From NCBI RefSeq assembly GCF_001598555.1, contig NZ_BCZE01000001.1, forward strand, positions 199,980-263,979: a stretch of 64,000 bases of DNA, read 5' to 3'. The number at the start of each line of letters is the position of its first letter. Positions within the stretch are counted from its first letter, which is position 1. The notes under the pieces are model-generated. The model was not told where the DNA came from. It saw nothing but the letters and a program-made list of their open reading frames with translations, and made no database searches. Below, piece by piece: positions 1 to 8,543 of the stretch. The stretch comes from Novosphingobium rosa NBRC 15208. GTDB taxonomy: Bacteria; Pseudomonadota; Alphaproteobacteria; Sphingomonadales; Sphingomonadaceae. A program made the position numbers and the translations under genes.

Positions 1-441
1 CTTTTCAAGCAGTTGCTGAGCACCTTCCTTGCCGTCCATATAGACCAGCAGATCCTGCAACTTCTGGCGCGCTTCAAGCAGCTGGGCCAGAGCGGGCACA
101 TTCTTGACCACCTCGCCCGGCAGGAAATCATTGATGGACCTGAAGGTCAGATCGACGGCCAGCTTGCCATCGCCAGTCAGCGTGTTGTCCACCGCAAAGG
201 CCGCGCGCGGGGCGATCGCTTCGAGACGCTCATCGAAATTGTCCATATCGAACTCGACGAAATCACGCTTGGCGACATCCTTCTTATCGGCCAGACTCTT
301 GCCCGAAAGGTCGGACAGCACGCCCATCACGAAGGGCAGCTCGATCTTCTGGCGCGAACCATAGGTCTCCACCTCATACTCGATATGGACACGAGGCGCC
401 CGATTCTCCTTGATGAAGCGCTGGCCGCTCTTTGCAATCAT
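1..441 (-). CDS. tssB: TssB, T6SS contractile sheath small subunit (C-terminus beyond window)
   Basis: Reading the minus strand from the ATG at 441 gives 147 codons that stay open to position 1, so the gene is cut by the window edge. The product begins MIAKSGQRFIKENRAPRVHI and contains the family's ELPFVMGVLSDLSG block near residues 34-47 and a later LTFRSINDFLPGEV block. These are typical of TssB/VipA/ImpB, which forms the T6SS tail sheath with TssC in the cytoplasm. An AAAGGTGGG ribosome binding site precedes the start. The gene follows tssA in the same direction with a gap of about 76 bases, so the two are probably co-transcribed; tssC should lie just left of the window. Recognition is from sequence pattern and context. 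Confidence 0.93.
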   Translation of the reverse strand, partial: MIAKSGQRFIKENRAPRVHIEYEVETYGSRQKIELPFVMGVLSDLSGKSLADKKDVAKRDFVEFDMDNFDERLEAIAPRAAFAVDNTLTGDGKLAVDLTFRSINDFLPGEVVKNVPALAQLLEARQKLQDLLVYMDGKEGAQQLLEK

Positions 442-517
442 TGGCTTTCCCACCTTTTGATTGGCCAGTTATGGCCGTTAATTTGTATATTTCCGACAAA
501 TTGAGCTGAAATTACGG

Positions 518-1489
518 TCAATATCGCGAACTATCGTCATTCACCCGAGTTAACAACACAGAACCTGCTTCCGATACGCTATTGGGAGCAATGTCCTCCA
601 GAAGCGCCATGAAATCCATGCTGATCCACCCCCTGACCCGACGTAGGGCAACGAGTATTGGGCTGGTTGGTTCCCGCCGGGCATAATAATCCGAGATCGC
701 ATCGAGCGCGCGCGCGACATCATCCCGCGATTCAAGGCGCCCCACCACCCCGCGCGGGCCTGAATACGCCGCCTCGCCCGCGCCATCCGGCGCGGCTTCC
801 TCCGCCACATCCTTGCCCCCTGCATAGGGCGCCAGCAGGCGGCGGATGCCATCGATGGCCTGATAGGTCGGCTTGAAATCGGTGCCGGTTTCGTCGCCCG
901 CATGGGCCATCAGCGCGGCATCCACCCGCTCAATGGCGGAGCGGATCCGGGCCAGAACCTCGATCCTGTCTGCGAAGACCTCGGGCGCGGTTTCTTCCAC
1001 CGCATGGCGGAACATGCCAAAGCCTTCCACGGTGTCGCCCTCGGCCTCGAAACGCTCCATATCCTCGGCGGACCAGGAACCCAGACGCGCATGCTCCACC
1101 AGCGCGATGCGCTTCAAAGGCCCCAGAAACGTGCCAATCCGCGCCAGCGATTCACAGGCACCCCGGCGCCCGATAAAGCCGTAATCCTCCAGCGAGGGAT
1201 GCAACACATCCCAATAGCGCTCCATCAGCCCGGCCAGCATATCGCAGCCGGTGGCAACGACATCGATGCGCCCCATGCGCGCGCCGGCGCGGGCCAGGTA
1301 GATCGCCAGCCAGATGTCCTTGCTCAGACGGCTCTGCTGTTCGATCAGCGCGATCGTGCCGCGCCAATCCACAGATTCAGCGCCTTCTTCAAAGGCTTGC
1401 TCGATCTCCTGACGGTCAGGATGGTCGAACAGATCTTCTCCGCCCGGTTTCTCGTCCGAGACAGGCGCTAGCAATTCATCGAGAGTCAT
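518..1489 (-). CDS. tssA: TssA (ImpA N-terminal domain), T6SS baseplate/sheath assembly protein
   Basis: A 323-residue protein starting MTLDELLAPVSDEKPGGEDL. The frame is open further upstream, but this start gives the normal ImpA-family N-terminus and avoids running into the preceding gene. The conserved PG-x-DL motif near residue 15 is followed by the DW-x-G and tryptophan/leucine-rich helical block that defines the ImpA_N domain (about residues 8-130). TssA chaperones tail-tube and sheath polymerisation from the baseplate. At this length it is a short TssA, lacking the long C-terminal ring domain of the bigger classes. It lies immediately before tssB on the same strand and 58 bases after the OmpA-type gene, consistent with one leftward transcript. 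Confidence 0.88.
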   Translation of the reverse strand: MTLDELLAPVSDEKPGGEDLFDHPDRQEIEQAFEEGAESVDWRGTIALIEQQSRLSKDIWLAIYLARAGARMGRIDVVATGCDMLAGLMERYWDVLHPSLEDYGFIGRRGACESLARIGTFLGPLKRIALVEHARLGSWSAEDMERFEAEGDTVEGFGMFRHAVEETAPEVFADRIEVLARIRSAIERVDAALMAHAGDETGTDFKPTYQAIDGIRRLLAPYAGGKDVAEEAAPDGAGEAAYSGPRGVVGRLESRDDVARALDAISDYYARREPTSPILVALRRVRGWISMDFMALLEDIAPNSVSEAGSVLLTRVNDDSSRY

Positions 1490-1547
1490 CACAGGCTGAT
1501 CGCTCCGCAAAGCCTGACACCCCACCGCCCCAAAGGCCTGCGAGGGA

Positions 1548-2264
1548 TCAGGAGGCGAGCCGTGCTTCCACGCGGCGGTTACGGGTGTCGGAAGCAACGT
1601 GCCCCGGCAGCGGCTGACTGGGCCCGAAGCCCCGCACATCGATGCGCGAGGCTTCCACCCCCTGCTGCGCCAGAAAATCGGCCACCGCCTGAGCCCTGCG
1701 TTGCGACAGGTCCATATTCGCATTCAGCTTGCCACGCGAATCGGTATGCCCTTCGATCAGGAAGCGTTTTCCTGAAAGTTCAGGCATTTGCATGGCCTGA
1801 GCGAAGACCCGCGCCTTGACCATGCCATCCGGCGTGATCTGCGCGGAATTGAGTTTGAAGCCGATCATGAGATCGGCATGCCCGGCTCCTGCGACAGGCT
1901 GTGCGCTGGATGCGGCCAACGCAGACCTCGCGGCGCCGACATGCGACGGCCTTACGACACCATGTGCGGATTTTCCGACAAACCCCTGAGACGGCGCCGC
2001 GGTTTGCGTCGCAGAAATGGCATTCGCCACCTTCTTTCCACCAGGATCGGGACGGGCGATGCGGAAACCTTCCGTCACCCCCGAATCATCGGTTGTCACC
2101 GGATCGCCGCCGGGCGCATCGGGCAAAGCCCCGTCGCACTTGCCGGCGAAGACGCAAAGATATCCTTGCACCGAAGGCTCGGAAGCCTTCGCGGGGCGGG
2201 CGGCTGCGGGCGCGGCGACAATCACCGCAAGGCCCGCAAGAGCCGCTGGAATTCCAATTCGCAT
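1548..2264 (-). CDS. OmpA-family peptidoglycan-binding protein, T6SS-associated
   Basis: A 238-residue exported protein. The ATG at 2264 has an AAAGAGGG ribosome binding site and gives a signal peptide (MRIGIPAALAGLAVIVAAPAAA); a longer open frame upstream adds nothing recognisable. The C-terminal part (about residues 130-238) is an OmpA/MotB-like domain with the IEGHTDSRG, NMDLSQRRAQAVADFL and NRRVEARL motifs that hold diaminopimelate in peptidoglycan. The middle is a low-complexity linker. It is first in the leftward tssA-tssB unit and divergent from vgrG, so a role in tethering the secretion apparatus to the cell wall (as for TagL/TagN-like accessory proteins) is reasonable but inferred. 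TssL in this cluster carries its own OmpA domain. Confidence 0.85.
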   Translation of the reverse strand: MRIGIPAALAGLAVIVAAPAAARPAKASEPSVQGYLCVFAGKCDGALPDAPGGDPVTTDDSGVTEGFRIARPDPGGKKVANAISATQTAAPSQGFVGKSAHGVVRPSHVGAARSALAASSAQPVAGAGHADLMIGFKLNSAQITPDGMVKARVFAQAMQMPELSGKRFLIEGHTDSRGKLNANMDLSQRRAQAVADFLAQQGVEASRIDVRGFGPSQPLPGHVASDTRNRRVEARLAS

Positions 2265-2439
2265 CAAGCCCTCTTTGCCTAATGAGTCAATCCCGCCCCA
2301 AGCACTCGATCCTAGTTCCACCTTTTCGTTACGACAAGACCCCTTGCCATTAAAACGTCAACAAGCAGCTTTATAAGCTTGCATGACTCGCAAATGATAA
2401 GCCAGACACGCCGCAGCTGATTCATGTCGGAGGCCGATT

Positions 2440-4416
2440 TTGGCTGCTACGTCGAGACTATCGGAAATGTCCGTCGACCTTGGCGATGAGCAGGTCGAAC
2501 TTGAACGCATCGATTGCATGGAAGGGATTAACGCTCCTTTTACCATAACAGTCGATCTCTTTGCGCCGCTGGAAATTGACCTTCAGCCGCATCTGGGCAA
2601 GCCTTGCGCGCTCAAGGTGCGCGAGGATGAGGTGCTGCAACGCCACTTCCACGGGCTGGTCATTTCGGGCGAACATATCGACGAAACCCCCACCGGCCAC
2701 CGCTACCGCCTGGCGCTGCGCCCCTGGAGCTATTTCCTGGCGCAGAACCGCGCCATGGCGATCTTTCAGGACCTGAACGCGCAAGACATCATCAGCCAGA
2801 TTTTCCAGAAGGCCGGTATTTCCGATTTCGAATTCAAGCTTTCCGGCACGCCGCGCCCGCGCGACTATTGCGTGCAATATCAGGAAAGCGATTTCGCCTT
2901 CACCTCAAGGTTAATGGAAGAGGAAGGTTTCTACTTCTTCTTCCGCCATGAAGCAGATCGTCATGTGATGGTCATCTGCGACGGCCCTGCCTCACACGTT
3001 GCAGGCACACCCGCCACGCTGGTCTATGCGCCCAATTCGATCTCGGTCTTCACGGCGGATTCGGTGGAGCGCTCCAGCGGCGGACGCCATCATCTGCAAA
3101 GCTGGCGCGAAAAGGTCAGCACGCAGGCCGGATCGCATGTCACCCTGCGCGACTGGGACTTTCGCGCGCCCAACCGTTTCGTCGAGGCCAAGGCCCAGGC
3201 CGAGGCGCAACACCCGCGCGACACGCAGGAAACCTATGTCTACCCGGGCCGCTTCTTCCACGAATCCATCGGCGTGGGCGAGATCGAAACCCATGGCGGC
3301 GAGCGCAGCGACACGCTGATCAACGCCATGCGCGCCCAGCGCCGGGTCTTCACCGGCGCATCGCAAGCGGCGGGGCTGTCTTGCGGCTTCAAGGTGACGG
3401 TGGCGGACCATCATATCGGCCGGATGAACGCCGATTACCTGATCATGTCTGCCTATCACAGCATCGTCGCGGAAACCTATCGCAGCGGCGCGCATGCGCA
3501 TGAGGCCTCCTTCAACACCCGCTTCGAGGCCATCCCCGCCGACACCACCTTTCACCCCCCGCTCTCCACCCCGCGCCCGGTGGTGCAGGGGCTGGAGACC
3601 GCCGTGGTCTCCGGCCCCGAGGGCGAGGAAATCTTCACCGACGACTATGGCCGCGTAAAGGTCCGCTTCCACTGGGACCGTGGCGCCACCCCCGGCGAGG
3701 CGGCCACTTGCTGGATCCGCGTCTCGCAGACGGGCGGTCTGGGCAACCTCATCCTGCCGCGCGTGGGTCACGAGGTGCTGGTGGATTTCCTCGGCGGCGA
3801 TCCGGACCGCCCGGTGGTGGTGGGCCGCGTCTTCAACGCCAACCATATGCCGATCTACCCCCTGCCCGCCAACAAGACGCGCGCCCTGTGGCGCACCAAG
3901 CGCTATGGCCAGACCGGCGATTACACCAACGCCCAGCCCCTCGACAGCGGCGCGCCGGGCGCCAATGAAATCCGTTTCGAGGACAAGGGCGGCGCCGAGG
4001 AAGTCTATGTCCATGCCGAGCGCCTGATGAACACCCGCATCCGGCTGGACGAGACCCATGATGTGGGCCGCAACCAGTCGGTCAACATCGGCTTCGATCA
4101 CGATGAAAGCGTCTTCCGCGACGAAACGCTCAAGGTTGGCCGCAATCAGGATGTGCTGATCGTCGAACAGCGCAAGACCAAGGTGGGCAAGGACGATATC
4201 CTCGATGTCGTGCAGTCCTTCAAGCTGACCGCCAACACCAGCATCGAGCTGCAGGTCGGCCAGTCGCGCATCGAGATCAAGCCGACCTCGATCGCGATCA
4301 GCGCGCCCAACATCACGGTCAGCGGGCAGGCTTCGGTGGCGATCGATGCGCCCGAAACCTCGGCGGATGGCAAGGGCACGCTGACGCTGACGGGCGGACT
4401 CGTCAAAATCAATTGA
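2440..4416 (+). CDS. vgrG: VgrG (TssI) spike protein of the T6SS
   Basis: A 658-residue protein with the gp27-like base (about residues 10-370, with the FxxRLMEEEGFYFFF motif), then the gp5-like OB-fold (VSGPEGEEIFTDDYGRVKVRFHWD region onward, WIRVSQ, GG-DPDRPVVVGRVFN) and a beta-helical needle of repeated NxSVNIG/DETLKVGRNQ units. VgrG trimers cap the Hcp tube and pierce target membranes. The start is a TTG with a well-placed GGAGG six bases upstream; the ATG at 2467 is the alternative. There is no extra domain after the needle, so it looks like a structural spike that carries separate effectors rather than a fused one. It heads a rightward unit with the next two genes. Confidence 0.93.
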   Translation: MAATSRLSEMSVDLGDEQVELERIDCMEGINAPFTITVDLFAPLEIDLQPHLGKPCALKVREDEVLQRHFHGLVISGEHIDETPTGHRYRLALRPWSYFLAQNRAMAIFQDLNAQDIISQIFQKAGISDFEFKLSGTPRPRDYCVQYQESDFAFTSRLMEEEGFYFFFRHEADRHVMVICDGPASHVAGTPATLVYAPNSISVFTADSVERSSGGRHHLQSWREKVSTQAGSHVTLRDWDFRAPNRFVEAKAQAEAQHPRDTQETYVYPGRFFHESIGVGEIETHGGERSDTLINAMRAQRRVFTGASQAAGLSCGFKVTVADHHIGRMNADYLIMSAYHSIVAETYRSGAHAHEASFNTRFEAIPADTTFHPPLSTPRPVVQGLETAVVSGPEGEEIFTDDYGRVKVRFHWDRGATPGEAATCWIRVSQTGGLGNLILPRVGHEVLVDFLGGDPDRPVVVGRVFNANHMPIYPLPANKTRALWRTKRYGQTGDYTNAQPLDSGAPGANEIRFEDKGGAEEVYVHAERLMNTRIRLDETHDVGRNQSVNIGFDHDESVFRDETLKVGRNQDVLIVEQRKTKVGKDDILDVVQSFKLTANTSIELQVGQSRIEIKPTSIAISAPNITVSGQASVAIDAPETSADGKGTLTLTGGLVKIN

Positions 4417-4436
4417 AGGCAGTACCATCCAAGATC

Positions 4437-5012
4437 ATGAGTGAGTGGCGCAGCATCCATCTGACCCAAGCCCGCCAGGTGGCGGCGCTGATGGGGGTGA
4501 CACACGGCCTTCCCGCGCCGGAGATGTCCGTGCGCGCCCGCTATGAGGCATTAAAGGCCGCCGATCCCGTTCAGGCCCTGACCTTTCTGGCCCATGCCCT
4601 GCCCCGCTTCGAGGCGATCCTCTGGGCGGCAAGCATGCTGGCGCAGGCGCATGGCCCCGCCCCTTCGCGCGAACAGCATGCCACTCGCGCCGCGATCCGC
4701 CACTGGCTGGACCAGCAAGACGATACCGCCCGCCGCGCCGCCTATGACAGCGCCCAGCCTCTGGCCCGTGATTTGCCCGAGCGCAGCCTTGCCGGGGCCA
4801 TCTTCTACGGCGGTGGCTCGATTGCGCCGCTGAACGCCTCGCCGGTGCTGCCCGTGCCCGGACTGGCCAACCGACTGGCGGCCCTCGCTGTGATCGAGGC
4901 GGCCTATCGCAGCGGTGATGCGCCCGCCTTTATCGCCGATGCGCTGGACCAGGCCGAAGTCGTGGCAGACCATGGCGCCGCAGGGCAAAGCACGGGGCGC
5001 AACGCCGCATGA
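4437..5012 (+). CDS. Uncharacterised T6SS-linked protein between vgrG and tagH
   Basis: A 191-residue protein (MSEWRSIHLTQARQVAALMG...). The frame is open back to a TTG at 4413 that overlaps the vgrG stop, but the ATG at 4437 is preferred. The protein is mostly helical and alanine-rich, with no signal peptide or obvious membrane span. A conserved-looking core reads LAHALPRFEAILWAA, followed by a C-terminal segment SLAGAIFYGGGSIAP. It resembles short T6SS-locus proteins of the DUF6931 type, but I cannot confirm that from sequence alone. It is translationally coupled to tagH through an ATGA overlap and follows vgrG, so it could be a spike adaptor/chaperone or a TagH partner. The function is unknown. 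Confidence 0.7.
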   Translation: MSEWRSIHLTQARQVAALMGVTHGLPAPEMSVRARYEALKAADPVQALTFLAHALPRFEAILWAASMLAQAHGPAPSREQHATRAAIRHWLDQQDDTARRAAYDSAQPLARDLPERSLAGAIFYGGGSIAPLNASPVLPVPGLANRLAALAVIEAAYRSGDAPAFIADALDQAEVVADHGAAGQSTGRNAA

Positions 5013-6664
5013 CGCTTCACCTCAGCATCGTGAATGCGAGCCGTTCGACACTCGACAATGGTGGGCCCGTGGAGTTCAGCCTGGACCAGCGCGGCGCGCT
5101 GATCGGCCGCTCGCTCGGCGCCGACTGGAGCCTGCCGGACCCGCGCAACCATATCTCCTCGCGCCATTGCGAGATCCGTTTCGAGCATGGCCGCTACGTG
5201 CTGAACGACACCAGCACCAACGGCACCTTCCTCAACGACCGCGCGGATCGCCTGACCCAGCCCCATGCGCTTCAGGACGGCGATGTGCTGTGCATCGGCC
5301 ATTACCGCATCCGGGTGACTCTGGCGCAACGCCCCCACGCCTTCGGCACTGGCCCATCCACGACATCCCATCACGCTCCCTCGCCCGCCGCCAGCGGATG
5401 GGATGGCTGGGGTGCGCCGCAACCTGCCTCGCCTTCGCCGCCTTTTCCGGAGACCCAAAGCGGCTGGGGCGCTCCGGCCGCCGCACCGCCATCATCGGGC
5501 TGGGGCGCGCCGACGCCGCCTGCATCGCAAGGATGGGGCCCGCCGCCTTCCTCCGCCGATGGCTGGGGACAAGCCCCGCAAGATCCGTCCGACGGCTGGG
5601 GCAGCGTGCCTGCACCGCCCCCGGCATCGAGCAATGACAGCTGGGCGCCGGCCGGCGGCGCGGCATCGCCGTCCATGCCCGATGTGTCCTCGCCCTGGGC
5701 CAGCGCCACCCCTGCGCCTCAGATGGCCTCGGGCTGGTCCAGCGCCGCGCCGGATCGCCCTCCTGCCCCCGCGCCCGACGATATCTGGGGCCGACTGGCC
5801 GAGGGCAATGTGGTGGACTGGGCGCGCGGCGGCTTCGGCCAGCCCATCGACAGCAATCCCGATCCGCTCGGCCTGAACCCGCAGGCGAAGGATGTGCTGG
5901 GCGTCGCCCCCGCCAACCCCTTCGACCGAAGCTCGCCATGGTCGAACACGCCGCCCGCGCCCACTGGCGCGCCGGTGGCGGATATGCATTTCGCCATGCC
6001 GCCGGTGCAAAACGATCCGGCGCCCTCGCCACCAGCGCCTGCCCCACCGCCGCCCGCACAGCCCTCCGCGCCTGCCCCCGACGCGATGATCGAGGCTTTC
6101 CTGCGCGCCGCCGGGGTCGAAACTTTGGTGACCCAGCGCAATCCGGCTTTGCTGGAGCGCGCCGGCAAGCTGTTCCACCGCCTGATTGCCGGCCTTGTGG
6201 TGATGGTCGAGGCGCGCGCGCGGGCGAAATCGCAGATGGGCGCGCAGGCCACCGCCTTTGAGGTCGACGGCAACAATCCGATCAAATTCTCTCGCCATCC
6301 CGAGGATGCGATCACCGCCCTGCTCAATCCCCCGGCGCGTGGCTTTCTGGACGCCGCACCGGCCATCGAGGAGGCTTTCTTCGACCTCCAGTCGCACCAA
6401 CTGGCCACCCTGCGCGCGATGCAAGGCGCCTTGCGCACCACGCTGGACCGCTTTTCCCCCACCGCCATCCGCAAGCGGGCCGAGCATCGCGGTTTGCTTG
6501 CCCGTATCCTGCCTTCCGCGCGCGACGCCGCTTTGTGGCAGGCCTATGAGAAGGAATTCGGCGGCGTGGCGCAGGGCTCGGACGAGGCCTTTATGGATAT
6601 GTTCGCCAAGGAATTCCGTCGTGCCTATGAGGAACAGGTGCGGGAACGCAAGGCGCAGGGCTGA
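5009..6664 (+). CDS. tagH: TagH, FHA-domain T6SS regulator with a tryptophan-rich GWG repeat linker
   Basis: A 551-residue cytoplasmic protein. Residues about 20-100 are a forkhead-associated domain with the phosphothreonine-binding signature (IGRS, SSRHCEI, NDTSTNGTFLN). Residues about 128-198 hold six copies of a GWG unit spaced by proline/serine/alanine stretches, followed by a long PA-rich linker. Residues about 355-550 match the C-terminal domain of TagH proteins (AFLRAAGVE, PIKFS, LWQAYEKEF). In the threonine-phosphorylation pathway, the FHA protein binds a target phosphorylated by PpkA and licenses T6SS firing; that role is known for the family and inferred here. It overlaps the upstream gene by ATGA and converges on ppkA. 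Confidence 0.9.
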   Translation: MTLHLSIVNASRSTLDNGGPVEFSLDQRGALIGRSLGADWSLPDPRNHISSRHCEIRFEHGRYVLNDTSTNGTFLNDRADRLTQPHALQDGDVLCIGHYRIRVTLAQRPHAFGTGPSTTSHHAPSPAASGWDGWGAPQPASPSPPFPETQSGWGAPAAAPPSSGWGAPTPPASQGWGPPPSSADGWGQAPQDPSDGWGSVPAPPPASSNDSWAPAGGAASPSMPDVSSPWASATPAPQMASGWSSAAPDRPPAPAPDDIWGRLAEGNVVDWARGGFGQPIDSNPDPLGLNPQAKDVLGVAPANPFDRSSPWSNTPPAPTGAPVADMHFAMPPVQNDPAPSPPAPAPPPPAQPSAPAPDAMIEAFLRAAGVETLVTQRNPALLERAGKLFHRLIAGLVVMVEARARAKSQMGAQATAFEVDGNNPIKFSRHPEDAITALLNPPARGFLDAAPAIEEAFFDLQSHQLATLRAMQGALRTTLDRFSPTAIRKRAEHRGLLARILPSARDAALWQAYEKEFGGVAQGSDEAFMDMFAKEFRRAYEEQVRERKAQG

Positions 6665-6671
6665 AGGGCAA

Positions 6672-8543
6672 TCACTGCCCCCCTTCCTCCATGGTCTTGA
6701 ACCAGACCATCTGCGCCTGCCAGCCCCTCGTTGCCGCTTCCGAGACGAAATGCGTCATCCAGTCCGGGCCGCGCTGGCCGATGGGCGGGGCGATCACATC
6801 CTTTTCGAACGGCCCTTTGCCCGTCAGCAGCAGCACGCCAGACCAACCTGTATGGTTCACATCCAGCTGCATCTGATAGTGGTCATTGTCGCGATCGGTC
6901 ACAATATGGGTTTCGGTCGCCAGCTTTTTCAAGGCATCGCGCCCCAGAACACCGGTGCCCGGCCCCGAGAATTCAGGAGAAATCACGCCGGAGGGCTCAA
7001 GGCCAATCAGCGCGAAATCCGCCTTGGGATCGTCAATGGCCAGTTGCAGCACGATGTTGGCGGCTTTCTCACCGGGGTAACCGGTCTGGCTCGGATCATT
7101 GGGCTGCATTCGCATCGCGAATTTGCGCTGAGGCACCGTCAATTGATGCGAGTCCGGCGCGCGGACCTGCCGATAGGTGTCCAGCGCCGAACAGCCCGAC
7201 TGGGTGATCTGCGCCACATCGCCGAAATCGATGCTGGCTTCCTGAATATGGTGCTGGGCCAGCGCCTGCGAGATCTCGTTCTGCGCCGCCGCCGGATTGC
7301 CCGCAACCCCCGCCAGTTTGACATTCGGCCCACGCTGGCCCGGCGTGATGTCCGTGATCTGCAGCCATGTGCAGCCCACCGAAGGCAGCACGGAATCGAT
7401 GGTGGAGCGCGTCAGATCGGCAGGACTGCCCGTTCCCGAAACAGTCGGCGCCCCCGAATGCGCGGCAGGATGCATCAGCCAAAAGCCCGCCCCGGCGACC
7501 AACACCAAAGCCAGTCCCGCCACGCCCCATTTCACCCCGGCAGGCAATCCTGCCGGGGCGGTTTGCGATGTCATGTCAGCAGGCGGGCGTAACTTCGCCT
7601 CAATCGTCTCGATCTGCGCCAGAACCTCATCCATCGACCGCATGCGCCGGGCAGGATCGGGCTGCAGCATGCCGGTCAGCAGCAGACGCAAGGGCTCCGG
7701 CACGCTGGCCAGATCAGGCACGGCGCGGCGCTTGTTCACCGCATCCACCAGCGAGCCCCCCATCGCGACATCACGCCCCTGTGCGATGGCCAACACCACC
7801 AGACCAAGGCTGTAGACATCGGTCCATGGCCCGATATCCCGGCCATAATCCCCCAATTGCTCGGGCGCGACATAGTTCAACTTGCCCGCAAAGCCATCGC
7901 CCACAATGGTCGCGCTGCCGGGGCCGATATCCTTGGCGATGCCGAAATCGATGATCTTCGCCTGCGAGAGTTGCCCACCCTCAAGCAGCACATTGTCCGG
8001 CGAGATATCGCGATGGATCGCCCCCAGGCGATGCGCCGCCTGCAACCCCTGAGCCAGCCGCCGCAGCAGGGCCAGCAGATCGCTCACCCCCGCCCCGATC
8101 CGCCCCAGCTCATGCGAGAGGTTCAGCCCGTCGATATATTCCGTGACGATGTAGAGCACGCCCAGCTGCGGCTCCTGCGCCAGCACGCGATATTGCACCA
8201 GCGCGTCATGGCGCAGCCCGGTCAGCGTGCGCGCTTCCTTGCGGAACATCGAGGTGACATCGGGATCGGCGGCCAGAGCGGGCAGGATCACCTTGATCGC
8301 CACCCGCTCGTCGCTGGTGACATTCACGCCCTCGAAGACCTCGCCCATGCCGCCGCGCGCGATAAAGCGCCGCACCTCGAAGATATGGTTGAGCACATCG
8401 CCCACCTGAATGGTGACCTGCGGGGCGCGCGGCGCAAATTGCGTGGGCGGCGCGTTGGTGCCGCCTCTGGGCAGACCCGTCGCGCCATCCGAAATCGGCA
8501 TGAAGACGGTTTTTTGAGGGTCATCCTCCGGCGCTGCGCTCAT
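6672..8543 (-). CDS. ppkA: PpkA-type Ser/Thr protein kinase of the T6SS
   Basis: A 623-residue membrane kinase. The kinase domain is at about residues 53-318: glycine loop IARGGMGEVF, ATP lysine K84 in VAIKV, HRD at 177-179, DFG at 199-201 and an APE-type motif (VAPEQ). One hydrophobic span at about 337-357 precedes a roughly 260-residue C-terminal region, probably periplasmic, that could sense envelope events. It would phosphorylate an FHA-binding T6SS component and switch on secretion. The catalytic loop reads HRDISPDN, so the lysine normally two residues after the aspartate is serine. It is last in the overlapping tssK-to-ppkA operon, sharing ATGA with pppA. Confidence 0.9.
   Translation of the reverse strand: MSAAPEDDPQKTVFMPISDGATGLPRGGTNAPPTQFAPRAPQVTIQVGDVLNHIFEVRRFIARGGMGEVFEGVNVTSDERVAIKVILPALAADPDVTSMFRKEARTLTGLRHDALVQYRVLAQEPQLGVLYIVTEYIDGLNLSHELGRIGAGVSDLLALLRRLAQGLQAAHRLGAIHRDISPDNVLLEGGQLSQAKIIDFGIAKDIGPGSATIVGDGFAGKLNYVAPEQLGDYGRDIGPWTDVYSLGLVVLAIAQGRDVAMGGSLVDAVNKRRAVPDLASVPEPLRLLLTGMLQPDPARRMRSMDEVLAQIETIEAKLRPPADMTSQTAPAGLPAGVKWGVAGLALVLVAGAGFWLMHPAAHSGAPTVSGTGSPADLTRSTIDSVLPSVGCTWLQITDITPGQRGPNVKLAGVAGNPAAAQNEISQALAQHHIQEASIDFGDVAQITQSGCSALDTYRQVRAPDSHQLTVPQRKFAMRMQPNDPSQTGYPGEKAANIVLQLAIDDPKADFALIGLEPSGVISPEFSGPGTGVLGRDALKKLATETHIVTDRDNDHYQMQLDVNHTGWSGVLLLTGKGPFEKDVIAPPIGQRGPDWMTHFVSEAATRGWQAQMVWFKTMEEGGQ

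Noticed and set aside
2367..2379. Inverted repeat AGCTT-TAT-AAGCT between the OmpA-type gene and vgrG
   Set aside because: Arms of only five bases in a short AT-rich stretch; could be a promoter feature but nothing supports an operator.
2992..4428. 478-codon open frame antisense to vgrG
   Set aside because: High-GC antisense artefact: composition is Arg/Ala/Gly/His-rich with no family motif, and the plus strand is a clear VgrG.
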